Shown here: positions 38,363 through 49,376 of the stretch, one piece after another
Layout of the letters: every line of letters begins with the position of its first letter
Numbering within the stretch: the stretch's first letter is position 1
From: Theristus sp. LFF4_11
Taxonomy: Eukaryota; Nematoda; Chromadorea; Monhysterida; Xyalidae
Assembly: GCA_030248135.1 (NCBI GenBank)
Contig: JASANC010000153.1
Location: 24,558 to 88,557, forward strand
Direction of reading: 5' to 3'
DNA length: 64,000 nt
Position numbers and translations under genes: made by a program
Notes under the pieces: model-generated
What the model was told of the DNA's origin: nothing
Databases searched by the model: none
What the model saw: the letters and a program-made list of their open reading frames with translations, nothing else

Positions 38363-41300
38363 TCAGCCTGCAATCAACTGTTCATCATCGTCAGGCTCCT
38401 CCACAAAGTATTCATCGTGTTGCTCATCCGAATCGTATTGTTCTTCGTCAATTTTCGCCTGTCGCTGCCGTGCCGCCTGGACGGCCAGCTGGCGCATCAG
38501 TCGTTTGTCTATGGTGGAATTGGAAAATCGTGATTCACAAATTAACCAAACTGTATCATGGTGTGGATGTTCGAATAATTTCTTCTTGGTCAAGATACAA
38601 TGATGCAGAATAGTATGTGCTCATTAGTAGTAATTGTGTGCTACTTTCGAAATCATTTCGTTCAAAGTCACCGAACTACCAAACGTCAACATTTCACCGG
38701 CGGCCGTTTGCTTCGTGCGTCGTGCGGCCATCGCTCTTTCCAGCAACGAGCCCGAACCGGAATGTCCGGTCGTCTGATTGGCGCGAGCGGAGCCGACCGT
38801 GACGTTGTGCAACTGATGCTGGTAGCGGGCGCGTTGCTCGCTGCAATGTTGTCACGAATGTCAGTGTATTGTGGGTGGACGCTTCGCAAATGTGCTGCAC
38901 CGAAATGACATCATTCATGCACAGCACACTGTCGAATCATGTCGATCTTTCAGTTTTCGTCGCAATACATGAGAACAACACGTGGGCCAAACTCAAGTTC
39001 GAGATGACAGACCGGTGATTTGAAGCAGACGACAGTCATTTCGATCGGAGTACACGTTCAGAACAAATCTGCGATAACACAGCACAACACCGGAAAGGAC
39101 GTATGAATGATCATACAGTTGCACTGTGACTTGTAAACAATCCGGCGACAGATTGGTCCACAGACAACTCTATGCATGCAGCATGTCAGAGTCAAATGCC
39201 GAAACTGCATTATAAATTCACTGTATCCCTCAGTGACGACCAACCGCGTGAGATCGCCCATTTGCACGAGCGCATTCTGCTCCGCCGCACGTCGACTGCG
39301 TGTCACCCTGCTGGACGCTGACGACACGCACGACCACGGCGTCAACGAGTCCGAATCGACCGGGCCCACAGCGGCCGCGTCCGCCTCGGCACGACGCCGT
39401 TTCACTGCGGTGGGCGTGAACATTGCGGACAGCAGACTGTCGTCGGCCGACATCGCCGCGAGACTCGGCATCTGAAATCACATCAGAATGCCTTTCTTCA
39501 GAATAGAAATCTGAGTAAAACTTTTTTCGCAGTTTTTGCCTGATGTCCGTCCCACTGACGAGCCATGCATCTCGGCTCGACCACTCTCGATCCACCTACG
39601 TGGCGAAAATCGCCAAACAGCGAGCTTTTTCCATTGCACGCCAAGAATGATGCGAACTCAAAGATCACACGCTTGCGTTCGATTCGAATGACGCGTGATG
39701 GATCTGTGTGCACCTCGCTGCAGCAAATCAGCGTGTCTTATCGCAATTCAGAATGCACGAGCACCAGTTTCGCGCGAGCCCGGTCATGAATTGGCCGGAG
39801 CAGCACGCGTCTGTGCGCACCTGCACGTTGATTGCGGTGGCATTCGCCGTGATGGTCGGGTCGTCGAACGGATCGTCCTGTTCGTTGCTCTCATCCTCCT
39901 GCACGTGCACACGGCGCTCGATGAATCTGCTCATTTGGAGGCGATGCGACAGCGTGCCGACGCGTGCGGTCACGTTGAAGGCGCTCTGATTCGCTGCCGC
40001 CGCACTGCACGTCAATGCTGGCTCTGCGTGAATGGCAAAGTGTGCAGGTGAGAAATACGCAGACAGTTCGGTGAGGTGAGTGAGCTCATGTTCTCCTTAT
40101 TTATTCTGCATGTGTTTTTTTTAATGGTCGCCACAAGTGTCTTTTTTAGGTTTTTTTCAAGTGTCTCAACGGTCGCCACAAGAGCAGATTGGACAGAGCT
40201 TGCATCTGGTTTTGGCCAATAAGCGTGGAAAATGTCAGTGGAATATTGGATCGGAATGCATCACTGCAGCACCTTTCAAAGAGCAATAATACTGGCAACC
40301 GTCGTGGAAACGTGCAAACAATCAGTGTCAACCTGTCCATTGCTCACCTAAGTCATCCTCAATCAAGTCATAGCCGAGCGTATCCACCGCACATTTCTTG
40401 CATTGTTCGCCCGTGCGACCGGTGCCCAGCGCCAGTGCCACTTTGTGCCAGTCGTCGGCGGTTTCCGGTCGGGCGGCGCGAAGGCCGCTGAATAAAAAAA
40501 TATAATGAACCTTGAATCGGAGAAAGGCATTTTTCAGAAATCGGGATGCGCGTTTAGTCAGAGATTGTAGATGCAAAACTGCTGTCCATCATTGTGTGTT
40601 ACATGCAGCTTGCGCAATGCAACCATTCATTCTCACATTCTCAATCTCGCAATCTCATCATTCGTCCACCGTTTGCGTGCTGGCTGCTTTGCTGTCTTCG
40701 TCGGTTTCACCTCGTTTTCCTTCTCTTCCACTTTTGGATCCGGTGCTAGCGACAGCGATCTGGTTTTCGGGTGTGCCTTTTTCGGTTCCCGCGTTGTTTT
40801 CGACGGGCGTTTTGAATGATCAGCTTTCGCTTTTGGTTTTGTCTCCGGTTTCCGGGTGGTGTGACCCGGCGCTTTCGTTGGTGGACGCTCCGGACGGGTG
40901 CACTGCTTCTTTCGGCTGATGCCGCGTTGTTGTTGGTGGTGTTTCGGTCGCCGGGTATATTTCGGGCTGTCTGCAAAACCACACAAATTGCTGCGTCAGG
41001 AAATTTTACGCCATCTTCTGTTGCTTCACTAACTAACTTACGAGAGCGCTATGAGTTTCTCAGCTTGGGTGGGTGAGCCAGGAAATCCAGCAAATCCAAT
41101 ACAGCCAATGTATGAGGGCAATTGAAGCAGTCGACACCAGTGAGCCTATCCACCAACCAATAGTTGTCTGTTTCCGTTTGAACCGATTGATCGTTTTGAA
41201 CGGCTGATCGTCACTGTCGTCGTCGTCGCCGTCCAGCTCATAGAAGCGACTGTAGCGGCGGCTGTCCTGCGTCCGTCCGTCATCGTACAAATCCGAGTAT

Positions 41301-44293
41301 CTCCGTTTGTTCGTCCGTCCATCATCGTCATCATCCTCATTTTCCTCCTCGCTGTCACTGTACGCAACCAGCGGGCGTTTTCTGGCCGATGACGATCGTC
41401 GATTGTTGCTGTTGTGAGTGCAGTCGAGTCGTGCCGTGGACTGCTCCTGTTGACGAGACTTCTCCGTCACCGAACAGTTCAGCACACGTGATAGAGGTGC
41501 CTGCAATTAGTGAACAGGCGCTTTGATCAATGATCACAATGATTGAAAGAGAATGTTCAGTTGACGAATGTTGGTGGGTGGGTGGTCACTGCGCGACAGT
41601 AGGAACGTGTATTAGACTTACTCTGACTTGTTGACGCCAAAATGGCACACCAAACACATCACAGCACTAAAATCATACTATCGACTTGCTAAATCTACCT
41701 ATATTTCAATTGCCCATTCGTTGTTGTTGGTGTTGGCGATTTTGGCGATGTTTCTAGCCAGGGCTAACCCAGAAAATCATACAGAACGCGACAGAGTACG
41801 GTGCCCATCGAGTTTGCTTTGTCATTAAGTGCCTATACACCTCGGCAGGGGTATATGCCAGTCTGTTCCGCTGTTCGTGTTTCACTGCTTCAAACCGCTC
41901 CTCACCAGCGACAAACTGATGTTGCTGAAGCTGCTGAGTGTCGTTGCATCGGCGACGCCGCGCACGTTCCCCTCTCGGTCGTACTGGATGCGCTGATTCG
42001 CCCAACCGGCCAACTTTGGCTTGCTGATTCGGCCGCTGCGGGTCGCCGTGAAGCCGCGATCGTGCAGACCGACTGATTGCAGTTTGTGCTCGACTTTCGC
42101 TTGCTCTTCTGCAGAAATGATCGTTTCTTCAGTTTTTTTGGCTGATTGATATTAGGTCAAATACCGCATGACTCAAAATTTCGCAACACACCGGTGAAGC
42201 TGTTTTCATCGCGTTCCCACTTGCTTTTCGGCGGCAGAAGCGACGATTTTCGGCGTACCGGTGCCGTGGGCATCTTGAACGAGGCGGATACTGCCGCTGG
42301 CGGAGGTGCACGGAGGGGCGGCGACGCTGGGGGACTCGGACGGGCTGGAAATTGAGAGAAAAAATGATCATCGGGTGGAGTGGAGTGGACAGACAAACAA
42401 AGCGAGCCAACTTTAGGTGAAAAACACACAGAACGATGCAGCAACGTACATTGTCTGAATCGTGGTTCGACCGACGGCGTTGTCTGCGTTTCGGCGCACC
42501 GCTGATTGGCCTTTTGCTCAACGATCGGTTCACGCTTGCTTCGCTCCTTCTGCTCGTCTTTGTCATCGACCGCTTCATTATCGTCATCATCATCACTGCT
42601 TTCTTGATTTTCTTTCGGCTTCCCGTCGAGTCGCTTTTCGTCTGCAACGGAGAAGAATCGATTTTTTGACCGTTTTTTGCAAACAATGCAATTTTTTGCG
42701 AAATGGATCATAGCTGTGTTTACCAATGGACTTGTCATTGATTTTCTCATCTTGCTGCTCTTTTGCTTCGGTCGGTTTCTCGCTTTCCGGCATCGGTTTC
42801 GGCGTCAGTTTCGCACGTTTCGCTTCTGGCTCCTCCATCACCGGTGGCGGCTGTTTCTCGGCTAAAACAGAAAAATCGAGATTTATTTCGCAATCATCCC
42901 AAAAAAAGGGGTTGCTGGAAAGGTGACAAGCATGAAAACTTTGTGGGCCGCAATCGTCCCAGGCCGCAATCGTCCCAGGCCGCAATCGTCCCGGGCCGCA
43001 ATCGTCCCAGGCCGCTATCGTCCAGGCCGCTATCGTCCAGGTCGCTATCGTAGGGCTCGAGGTGTCAAACTTTCAAAACGACGCCCTACGTTGCACTTGT
43101 CTAACTGCAGCACCAGGCTGCACATCGCCTGCCGGCTGTAGCTGCTTGTCACGTGCATACGACTCCACCCGCTCGGCCAACGCGACCGTGACGTTGTGCT
43201 GGTGCTGGTGTTGCTGCTGCTGCAGCGTCTGCTGGCGCGTGTCCGTGTGCGTCTCGTCCCACTGCGACACGTTGCACGCACTCGAACGCTTGCTGGCAAT
43301 TGTCATTCATTCACTGATTTTATTGTGTTGCGAAAAGCGGAGAGGCTACGGTAAAACTGCATAGATTCGTGACCCTCGTGGTGGCCTGGTGGTAGCGCAT
43401 TGGACTCTTGTCTGTGCGTTCGGGGGATCGAGCCCCGCCGAGGGTTGTATAGGAACTTAATGACAGAGAAAACTCGATGGGCGCCGTACTCGACGGCGTT
43501 CTGTACGCTTTTTTGGTTTGCCCTGGCTAAAACATCGCCTAAAATTCCCAACAACAACAACATAGACGGCATGTGGTCCGGTGACCAGCAAATTCCAGCA
43601 TTCCCTGTGTAAACCACACCTCGACCACACGATTACATTACAATTCATCCAAACTTGTCACTTGATGACAACACGCTCACCGATTTTCATGATACGCCTG
43701 CAGCAGCTCACGCCAGCGGACGGGGAAGCCGTCGGCGAACTGATCCACAAGGAGACGAGGGTAGCCTGCAGTTGGGCGGTTGACAAAATTGGGAAAAATG
43801 AAGAAAATCGAAAAAAGCGCCTGCAAAATGAAATACACTTCGTGCACGAACCAAACTGCTTGCAGATCGCCTTGTCCAGCGGGCCGTGCAGCGCGTACGC
43901 AGCGCCGGAGCGAGTCTGCAGTAGGCGGCTGTGCACTCGATGCGTGATCTCAGTCGTGTGCCAGCACTTGTCGGCGGCGTCACTGTGAACACGAACAGAA
44001 TGATTGAAAAATACAAAACGAACCACCACACTGTTTCAAGGTTCTCTGCCTGTCCGCCTGTTTGACCAACATCACATAAAAAGAAGACGGCCTTATCAGT
44101 CTGACGTGCCCCTCTCTCGAAACCGAAACCAAAAATGTCCCACTTCAACCGAAACGCACGTTCGGAACCCCTCGACGCAAACGCCGAACGGATCGAAGAC
44201 GATCTTCATCACCCAGTTCTTCAGCGTCGCCTTTGGTCGTGGCGGTGATCCAAGTCCGGAATCGACTGACGCATCGTGTTTCAGCGCAGCCAT
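38363..44293 (-). CDS. KNL2/M18BP1-like protein B (SANTA, CENP-C-like motif, SANT/Myb)
   Basis: Centromere licensing factor, by homology to KNL2/M18BP1, which directs CENP-A deposition. Fifteen exons: 44293-44160, 43982-43852, 43765-43681, 43292-43090, 42861-42724, 42641-42450, 42344-42192, 42108-41906, 41500-41158, 40970-40637, 40487-40348, 40023-39821, 39471-39245, 38840-38698 and 38508-38363. Every junction agrees in phase (924 residues). The SANTA domain (about 22-116) reads NWVMKIVFDPFGVCVEGFR, CWHTTEITHRVHSRLLQTRS, YALHGPLDKA, DGFPVRWRELLQAYH. A CENP-C-like motif lies at 369-388 (RSGRISKPKLAGWANQRIQY). SANT/Myb spans about 626-675 (RKRWTNDEIARL, W652, GTGRTGEQCKKCAV). The rest is disordered and acidic or basic. 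A SINE lies in intron 3, a minisatellite in intron 4 and another SINE in intron 8. The start follows an acceptor (ATTCAG|AC-ATG), suggesting trans-splicing. Confidence 0.88.
41725..41860 (-). mobile_element. tRNA-derived SINE, copy 2 (5' truncated)
   Basis: On the minus strand it reads CCGAGGTGTATAGGCACTTA, ATGACAAAG, AACTCGATGGGC, CCGTACTC, CGTTCTGTA and GCCCTGGCTA. This is the body of the family without the tRNA head. It lies in intron 8 of KNL2-like B, in the same orientation as that gene. Confidence 0.65.
42949..43053. repeat. 15-16 bp minisatellite in a KNL2-like B intron
   Basis: About seven tandem units: four of GGCCGCAATCGTCCCA type, then three shorter GG(C/T)CGCTATCGTCCA units that have lost one C. 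A diverged half unit (CGCAATCATCCC) lies at about 42888-42900. Confidence 0.85.
43379..43562 (+). mobile_element. tRNA-derived SINE, full-length copy 3 with (AAC)n tail
   Basis: Head with A box TAGCGCATTGG (43393-43403) and B box GATCGAGCC (43426-43434). The body is shared with the other copies (TTGTATAGGAACTTAATGAC, AACTCGATGGGCGCC). It ends in CAACAACAACAACA (about 43550-43562). Inserted in KNL2-like B intron 3, antisense to the gene. It shows the structure of a Pol III-transcribed SINE. Confidence 0.8.
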
Positions 44294-44364
44294 GTCTGAA
44301 TTTAGTGCGAAATAAGGGCAACTCGGTTGGTAAAATCAATGAATGGACTAATAGAAACACTGGT

Positions 44365-44370
44365 TTTATT
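44365..44370 (-). terminator. Poly(A) signal AATAAA of KNL2-like A
   Basis: AATAAA on the minus strand, 150 bp after the KNL2-like A stop codon and 70 bp before the acceptor that precedes the KNL2-like B ATG. The spacing is that of an operon junction in trans-splicing animals. Confidence 0.5.
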
Positions 44371-44519
44371 GTACGAGGGGCTAAAACGCTCCAGTGTTCA
44401 CTACGCAGGGCGCGCAAAGTGACCCACTCGCTGTTTTACAATTACTCTTATTTTTTATCGCTAACATTGCTTTCGGCATTACTCGGTTTGACCAATGACA
44501 AAATAGTCACTGAATGTCA

Positions 44520-47500
44520 TCAGCCAATAAGAACAGTGACCTGAAATGCCCAACTGTTGGGAATTTTGAAATTAAGGCTGTCTGACAGAACCAAAAGCGA
44601 ACTTTTTGGAATCGCAGACGCGAACGGACGATTTCGTGGCTGTGCCGTTGGCATTTTGAACGCAGCATCGGTTGTTTCGGTTGGTTCCACGGCAGCGTTC
44701 TCACCCAAACGCTGTTCAGTTCCGCTCGCTTCTGACGGTTCAGTGATCGATGGTGTCTCGTTGTTGATTTCAGCAGTTTTGATGTGTCCCGTTGTTGTTT
44801 CGGTTGGTTCAGCGGACGTCTCCGATAGTTTTTGTGTTGCATCATTTTCCACTGTATCCGGTTGCTGATCATTCTTTGTATCCACGGCTGAAATTACATT
44901 TAGAACAAAATTCAGTTTCAGATTCATTGTGAAACAATGAGATGAGGCAAAGCCAATCATCCCCATAGAATCACAAAAACCACAGAACCACCACTGCGCC
45001 ATCTCAGCCTCCTCACCAGCAGCATGCACCGTTTTGTTGCCCCCATTTTCGGCGGTTTGCTCTCTGGCCAAGCGTGCCGACCTCCTTGGAGTGCTCAATG
45101 ACCCGCGTGCATTCCTGCTTGCCGCCGTACCAGCCCTGCTAACGACCGTCGGTGTTCTCGATAATGCGGCAGCAGTCTTCGCGGCTGTGACTGGCGTGCT
45201 GGCACTCTTTGATGCGTCCAGTTCAGTTGGCTCTGCAACAATTAGAACGAACAATTCGCAGGACACCAGACTACTTCTATTTAAAAAAAAGCTAACAAAA
45301 CAATCGATTCAAACCAAGTTTTGAAGTGGACAAGCGTTCCGAACGTCGCGGCGCATTCTCAGATTGCACGAACGCCGGTGTGCGTGCATGCGACTTATCG
45401 GTTGTGGCCGGCTCTGGGGCATTCGGTGTGAGTTCTGAAAGTTGAATGGACAACTGGGGCAAATCAGAGACCACCCAACTTGAAAACACCGAAACAAAAA
45501 ACCGCAGAAACGTAGCCAACCAGCATCCGACGGTAATTTCGTTTGTTCTTTACGTCGACTGTGGAAGCGACGCGGTGTGCTCTGCGATGTGCGCTGCTCG
45601 CTCACAGTGGATGACTGCTGATTTGGAGTGTTCAGTGTTTTGGACAGACCCAACGGCGGCGCCACCGGTTCATGGTCAGTTAGCGTTGCGCTCGGTTGGT
45701 CTGAAAACAAAAAAGAAGAATATTGATTGAAACAGGAACAACCTGATCAAACAATACGAAAAAACTAAAGCACCAGCAAGCAAGCACAACTGGCACGGAC
45801 CGGAAGCCATTGAGGTCGCGAGCCGAGCGGAGCGGCGTCGTGGGGACGGAACAGCTTCGACAGCGTCAACATCGCTCGCTTGTGTCTCATCATTGTTCAG
45901 TGAGGCATCGTCTTCATCTGCTAAAAAATCGAACAGTCACATCACCACAACAAACCACGAAGACTCCAAATCGTGCACGACTTTTAAGTTTGTACAAAAA
46001 CCCAGACGCATATACAGAGAACACCCTGTAAATCTGAACAAACGCACCGATCTCGACAATTTTCATGACGTTCACCGTTTCCATTGAGGCACCAGCAGCA
46101 GCGTCCTTGCGTTTGGTGTAGCTTCCATTCAGCATTGCAGCGTCTTCCATTTTCCGGCCGTCCTCATTCGACAACGTTGACGCGTTTTCACCGTCGTCGT
46201 CACTTTCGTCACTCTGCTCATCATCATCATCGCCACTATGCCCCGTTTGCTCATGCACCGCTGGCATCAACGACTTGCGATCCGGCAGAATACTGCTCGG
46301 GCGACGTTGGTGATCGGCCGTTGACTGGTGATCGAATGGGCCGTGCTGATGATCCAACGGAGGCAGACGATTGGACGCTGCGTACCTGAACGGAACGAAC
46401 AAACGCGATCAGTGGAGTGAAGTATCAAATCGAAACTGCAAAATGCACCGAAACCGGTGTTGCATTTCAACCGAACCAACCGCTCAACAGCGTCAGCAAG
46501 CGCAAGTGAGCTGCGTCGTGAGCTCTGTTGTTGACAAACGGAAGACGGTCGCCGGAGCGCCGAGGCACGACGAGACTGCTGTTGCCAGCCGGAGGGCGCC
46601 TCGTGCCACAGAGAAATGTTGCTCGTTGATGGACGCCCGCTGAAACGCGATTGTTTTTGTGAAATATTTGACATTTTTTGCTGATTTTTTTTTCGACATG
46701 CTGCGCATACATATATTGAAGCTCTAAAACCGTCACCCATGACACCGACCAATTCACTCCATACTCGTAGATCAGCTGTTTCCATTTCGGCGGAAAACCG
46801 CGCTCAAACTGGTCGACCAACATCTTCGGGAGGCCTGGAATCGCGCGGAAACCGCGTAATTTCGTCCAGAACAAAATAAAAGTAGGAAAACAAAAGTGCG
46901 ATTGCTCAGCTTCATGGTCCACCAGCCCAATTCAAAAGAATTACAAGCAATATCCGACCGAATGTTCTGGCGGCGTCTCGATCGATCGAGCCCTGCAGAT
47001 GGTAGAACGTGCCGCTGGCTGATTTCAGGCACACGGGCGTGATCGCCTCGATGATCGGTGTGCTGTGCCAGCACTTCAGCACCGTGTCTTGATTTTCACT
47101 GGAATTCAGAACACAACAAGAGTTACCCCATGATTTGGCAGCATCACTTTCATGTTTTTTATAGTTTTTTCAACGTTTTAGCTGTCTATCTAACCAATTT
47201 CAAATTTTGACAACCCAATTTTTCCACTGTCTTTCTGTCCTCTGAAATATTTGCTCAAGCTGTCGATATCGCTTCGCTCCAAATCCAGTCCTGTCCAGCC
47301 TCCCTCTTCTTCTTCCAGCTCGTCTCGTGGAACACCGTCAACGTTGGTGGGACACAAAATTATTTTACTTTTCAACAAAAACGTCTTTTTGGGCCTTTGG
47401 TGAAAGGGTGGGTGCCGGGTGGGTTGCCTATGCCTTTGAATTAGGTTTGAATGTTTGTATTGAAGAAACAAAGAAACGCGAACACGCCCAACCCAAACTC

Positions 47501-47639
47501 ACATCACAGGCATATATCCTTCGACGCACACTGAGAAATCACTGTACACAATTTTAAAAATCCAAAACCGAAGATAGACATGTTTCCCTCTGCGCAAATC
47601 AGCAGGCATTTGAAACTGAAAGTCGTCGTCTGCAGCCAT
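44520..47639 (-). CDS. KNL2/M18BP1-like protein A (SANTA only)
   Basis: Paralogue of the next gene downstream. Ten exons: 47639-47503, 47098-46959, 46834-46750, 46639-46481, 46385-46048, 45920-45801, 45700-45554, 45434-45315, 45232-45017 and 44887-44520; all phases agree, giving 609 residues. The SANTA domain (about 20-118) has FWIFKIVYSDFSVCVEGY, CWHSTPIIEAITP, FYHLQGSIDRDAA and LVDQFERGFPPKWKQLIY. Introns 1-3 match the phase and position of those in copy B, and exon 3 is 85 nt in both. Downstream is disordered, with two basic patches (PRRRSARLA, PRRSARLAREQ, PRRSERLS). The final exon contains AAFKMPTA, matching ASFKMPTA in copy B, and ends soon after. The CENP-C-like motif and SANT/Myb domain of copy B are absent. 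A longer N-terminus from an upstream in-frame Met (47780) is possible. Confidence 0.85.
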
Positions 47640-49376
47640 CACTGTTTTTTTTGTAGATCTCTTCTGTTGTTTTGTGGACTGCGGCGTGCGGCTGAATGAG
47701 TGAGCTCGAGGATGACGAAAAAACAGCACAGCAACAACAGCAAATAAATACTGAAAATTAGACGTTTTTAAAAACAGCAATAAACAATTTAAAAAGCAAG
47801 AAAGTGTGTCGTCGTCGTCGTCGCCGTGTGTCCTCTCCTCCTCCTCCTCCTATTCCTCCCCTTTCCTCCGCTACCAATATTCAAAAAAATGAAACATTCC
47901 GTTTTTCGTTTGTTTGAGTTGTATGTTACAGCACGCTTTTCTACACATTCAGAAAAACACCACAGTATTCAAGTTCAAATTCAAATCAAATCAAGTTAAA
48001 AAATAATATTGTGGGGCTGAGAAAAATATTATATTTTGAAATAGAAAAATATTTTGATGACTTTTTTTTAAATATTTTTAAATATGAAGCCGTACGTTTG
48101 ATGACTGATGAGATGCCCCGAATCTGGTGATCGTATTTTAAAACCGAAAACATGGAACATGGATGCCGAGTTCAGTGTTCGGTGCACGTGCACGGCTCAA
48201 CGAAAAGTGCAACAAAAATGATGCACATTCAACACATAAACAATGCACAAGTCACAATTAATAAAAACTGTCTGAATTGATTATTGTCGAACGTTTTATC
48301 AGCGTACAATCACTTTCACTTCCATTCAAACACAACAAATAAACTCCGATATTTTTTTTCAAATTCACTAAGGTGGCTATTTGGATCAGTAATCACATCA
48401 GTTATCGTACTTGTCTCGGTTTCTGTGCCGTTTTTAACTTTTTCAAATACATTTTGATCCGTGCTTGGATGACTCGTAAACTCGTGGCAGACTATATTTT
48501 AATACAAGTTCACTTCACTGGCATTGATTAAGATGGTTGACTGTAATGATTTTGTCCATCTGACTGCTGCAAATTGCGGTTTTTATTGATGCCACAACAC
48601 TTTGTTATTGTTGCATTTTGTTAAATACAGTTTTTTAAAACCGTTGTTGCATTGATTGATTGATTGATTGATTGAATCAATTTATTCATCGAAGCTGAAA
48701 CAGTAAAAACACGGTCATTTATTTTTTATAACAGTAAAACACAAATACACGTTACAACAAATTATTTATTTTTTTATATTTGGCCTTGCGTAGGTCTCAG
48801 GGGCTGAATATCGGGGATAGCAGCATTCTTATTGTTGCCTTTGCTTGGTCAAAAATGTCTTCCCTTCCAGTAACCACCAGACCAGGCACGTGACCCAAAT
48901 CGTTTTGTTTCATTCCAAGGAAATAGGTGCCTAATGTATTCGGAATTTTTATTGTTTTCCTGGACTGTTGTGTAATAGCACAGTAAGAAGAGTGAGTGTT
49001 GGGTATGGTGGGTGGCTTTCTGGGCATCTGAGGTCACCCACGTGCAACGCACTCATCGTGACTCCGCCTTCACTTCCCGCCGTTGCGGCAGCGGGAAATT
49101 CAAAATTGCCGCATTTCTCAAAAATCATTGGTAAGATACAAGATCACCATAATTTTATTGGTATGCTTGTTTATTCGTTTGTTGGACAACTGATACTGGC
49201 ATATGATAACATCATTTGAACTAAAGTTTCTGGTTATATTTTATTTTGCTGGTTACAGTATTTTTTTAGCAGCTTCAAGGTTGCTGTGAGATCAGTTGAT
49301 ATCATTTTAACAGTAATCAATTACATTCAACTTCAGGCTTTACAATTGTGAATTTGAAGTTGTTTGATTGATCAGA
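47640..49376. other. Divergent promoter region, KNL2-like A and ribonucleotide reductase
   Basis: No supported exon. Contains (GTC)n at about 47806-47822, a CTC-rich tract (47833-47870), an exact copy of the 22-bp word of 7511-7532 at 48076-48097, and a (TGATTGAT)n microsatellite at about 48650-48680. Two cell-cycle genes diverge from this region, so shared S-phase control is possible but not shown. Confidence 0.35.

Noticed and set aside
43379..43450. tRNA gene
   Set aside because: A and B boxes are present, but no complete cloverleaf forms and the sequence continues into a shared SINE body and tail.
38363..47639. One gene with two SANTA domains
   Set aside because: Joining the end of copy A to the acceptor at 44295 gives an early stop, and copy A has its own stop and poly(A) signal.
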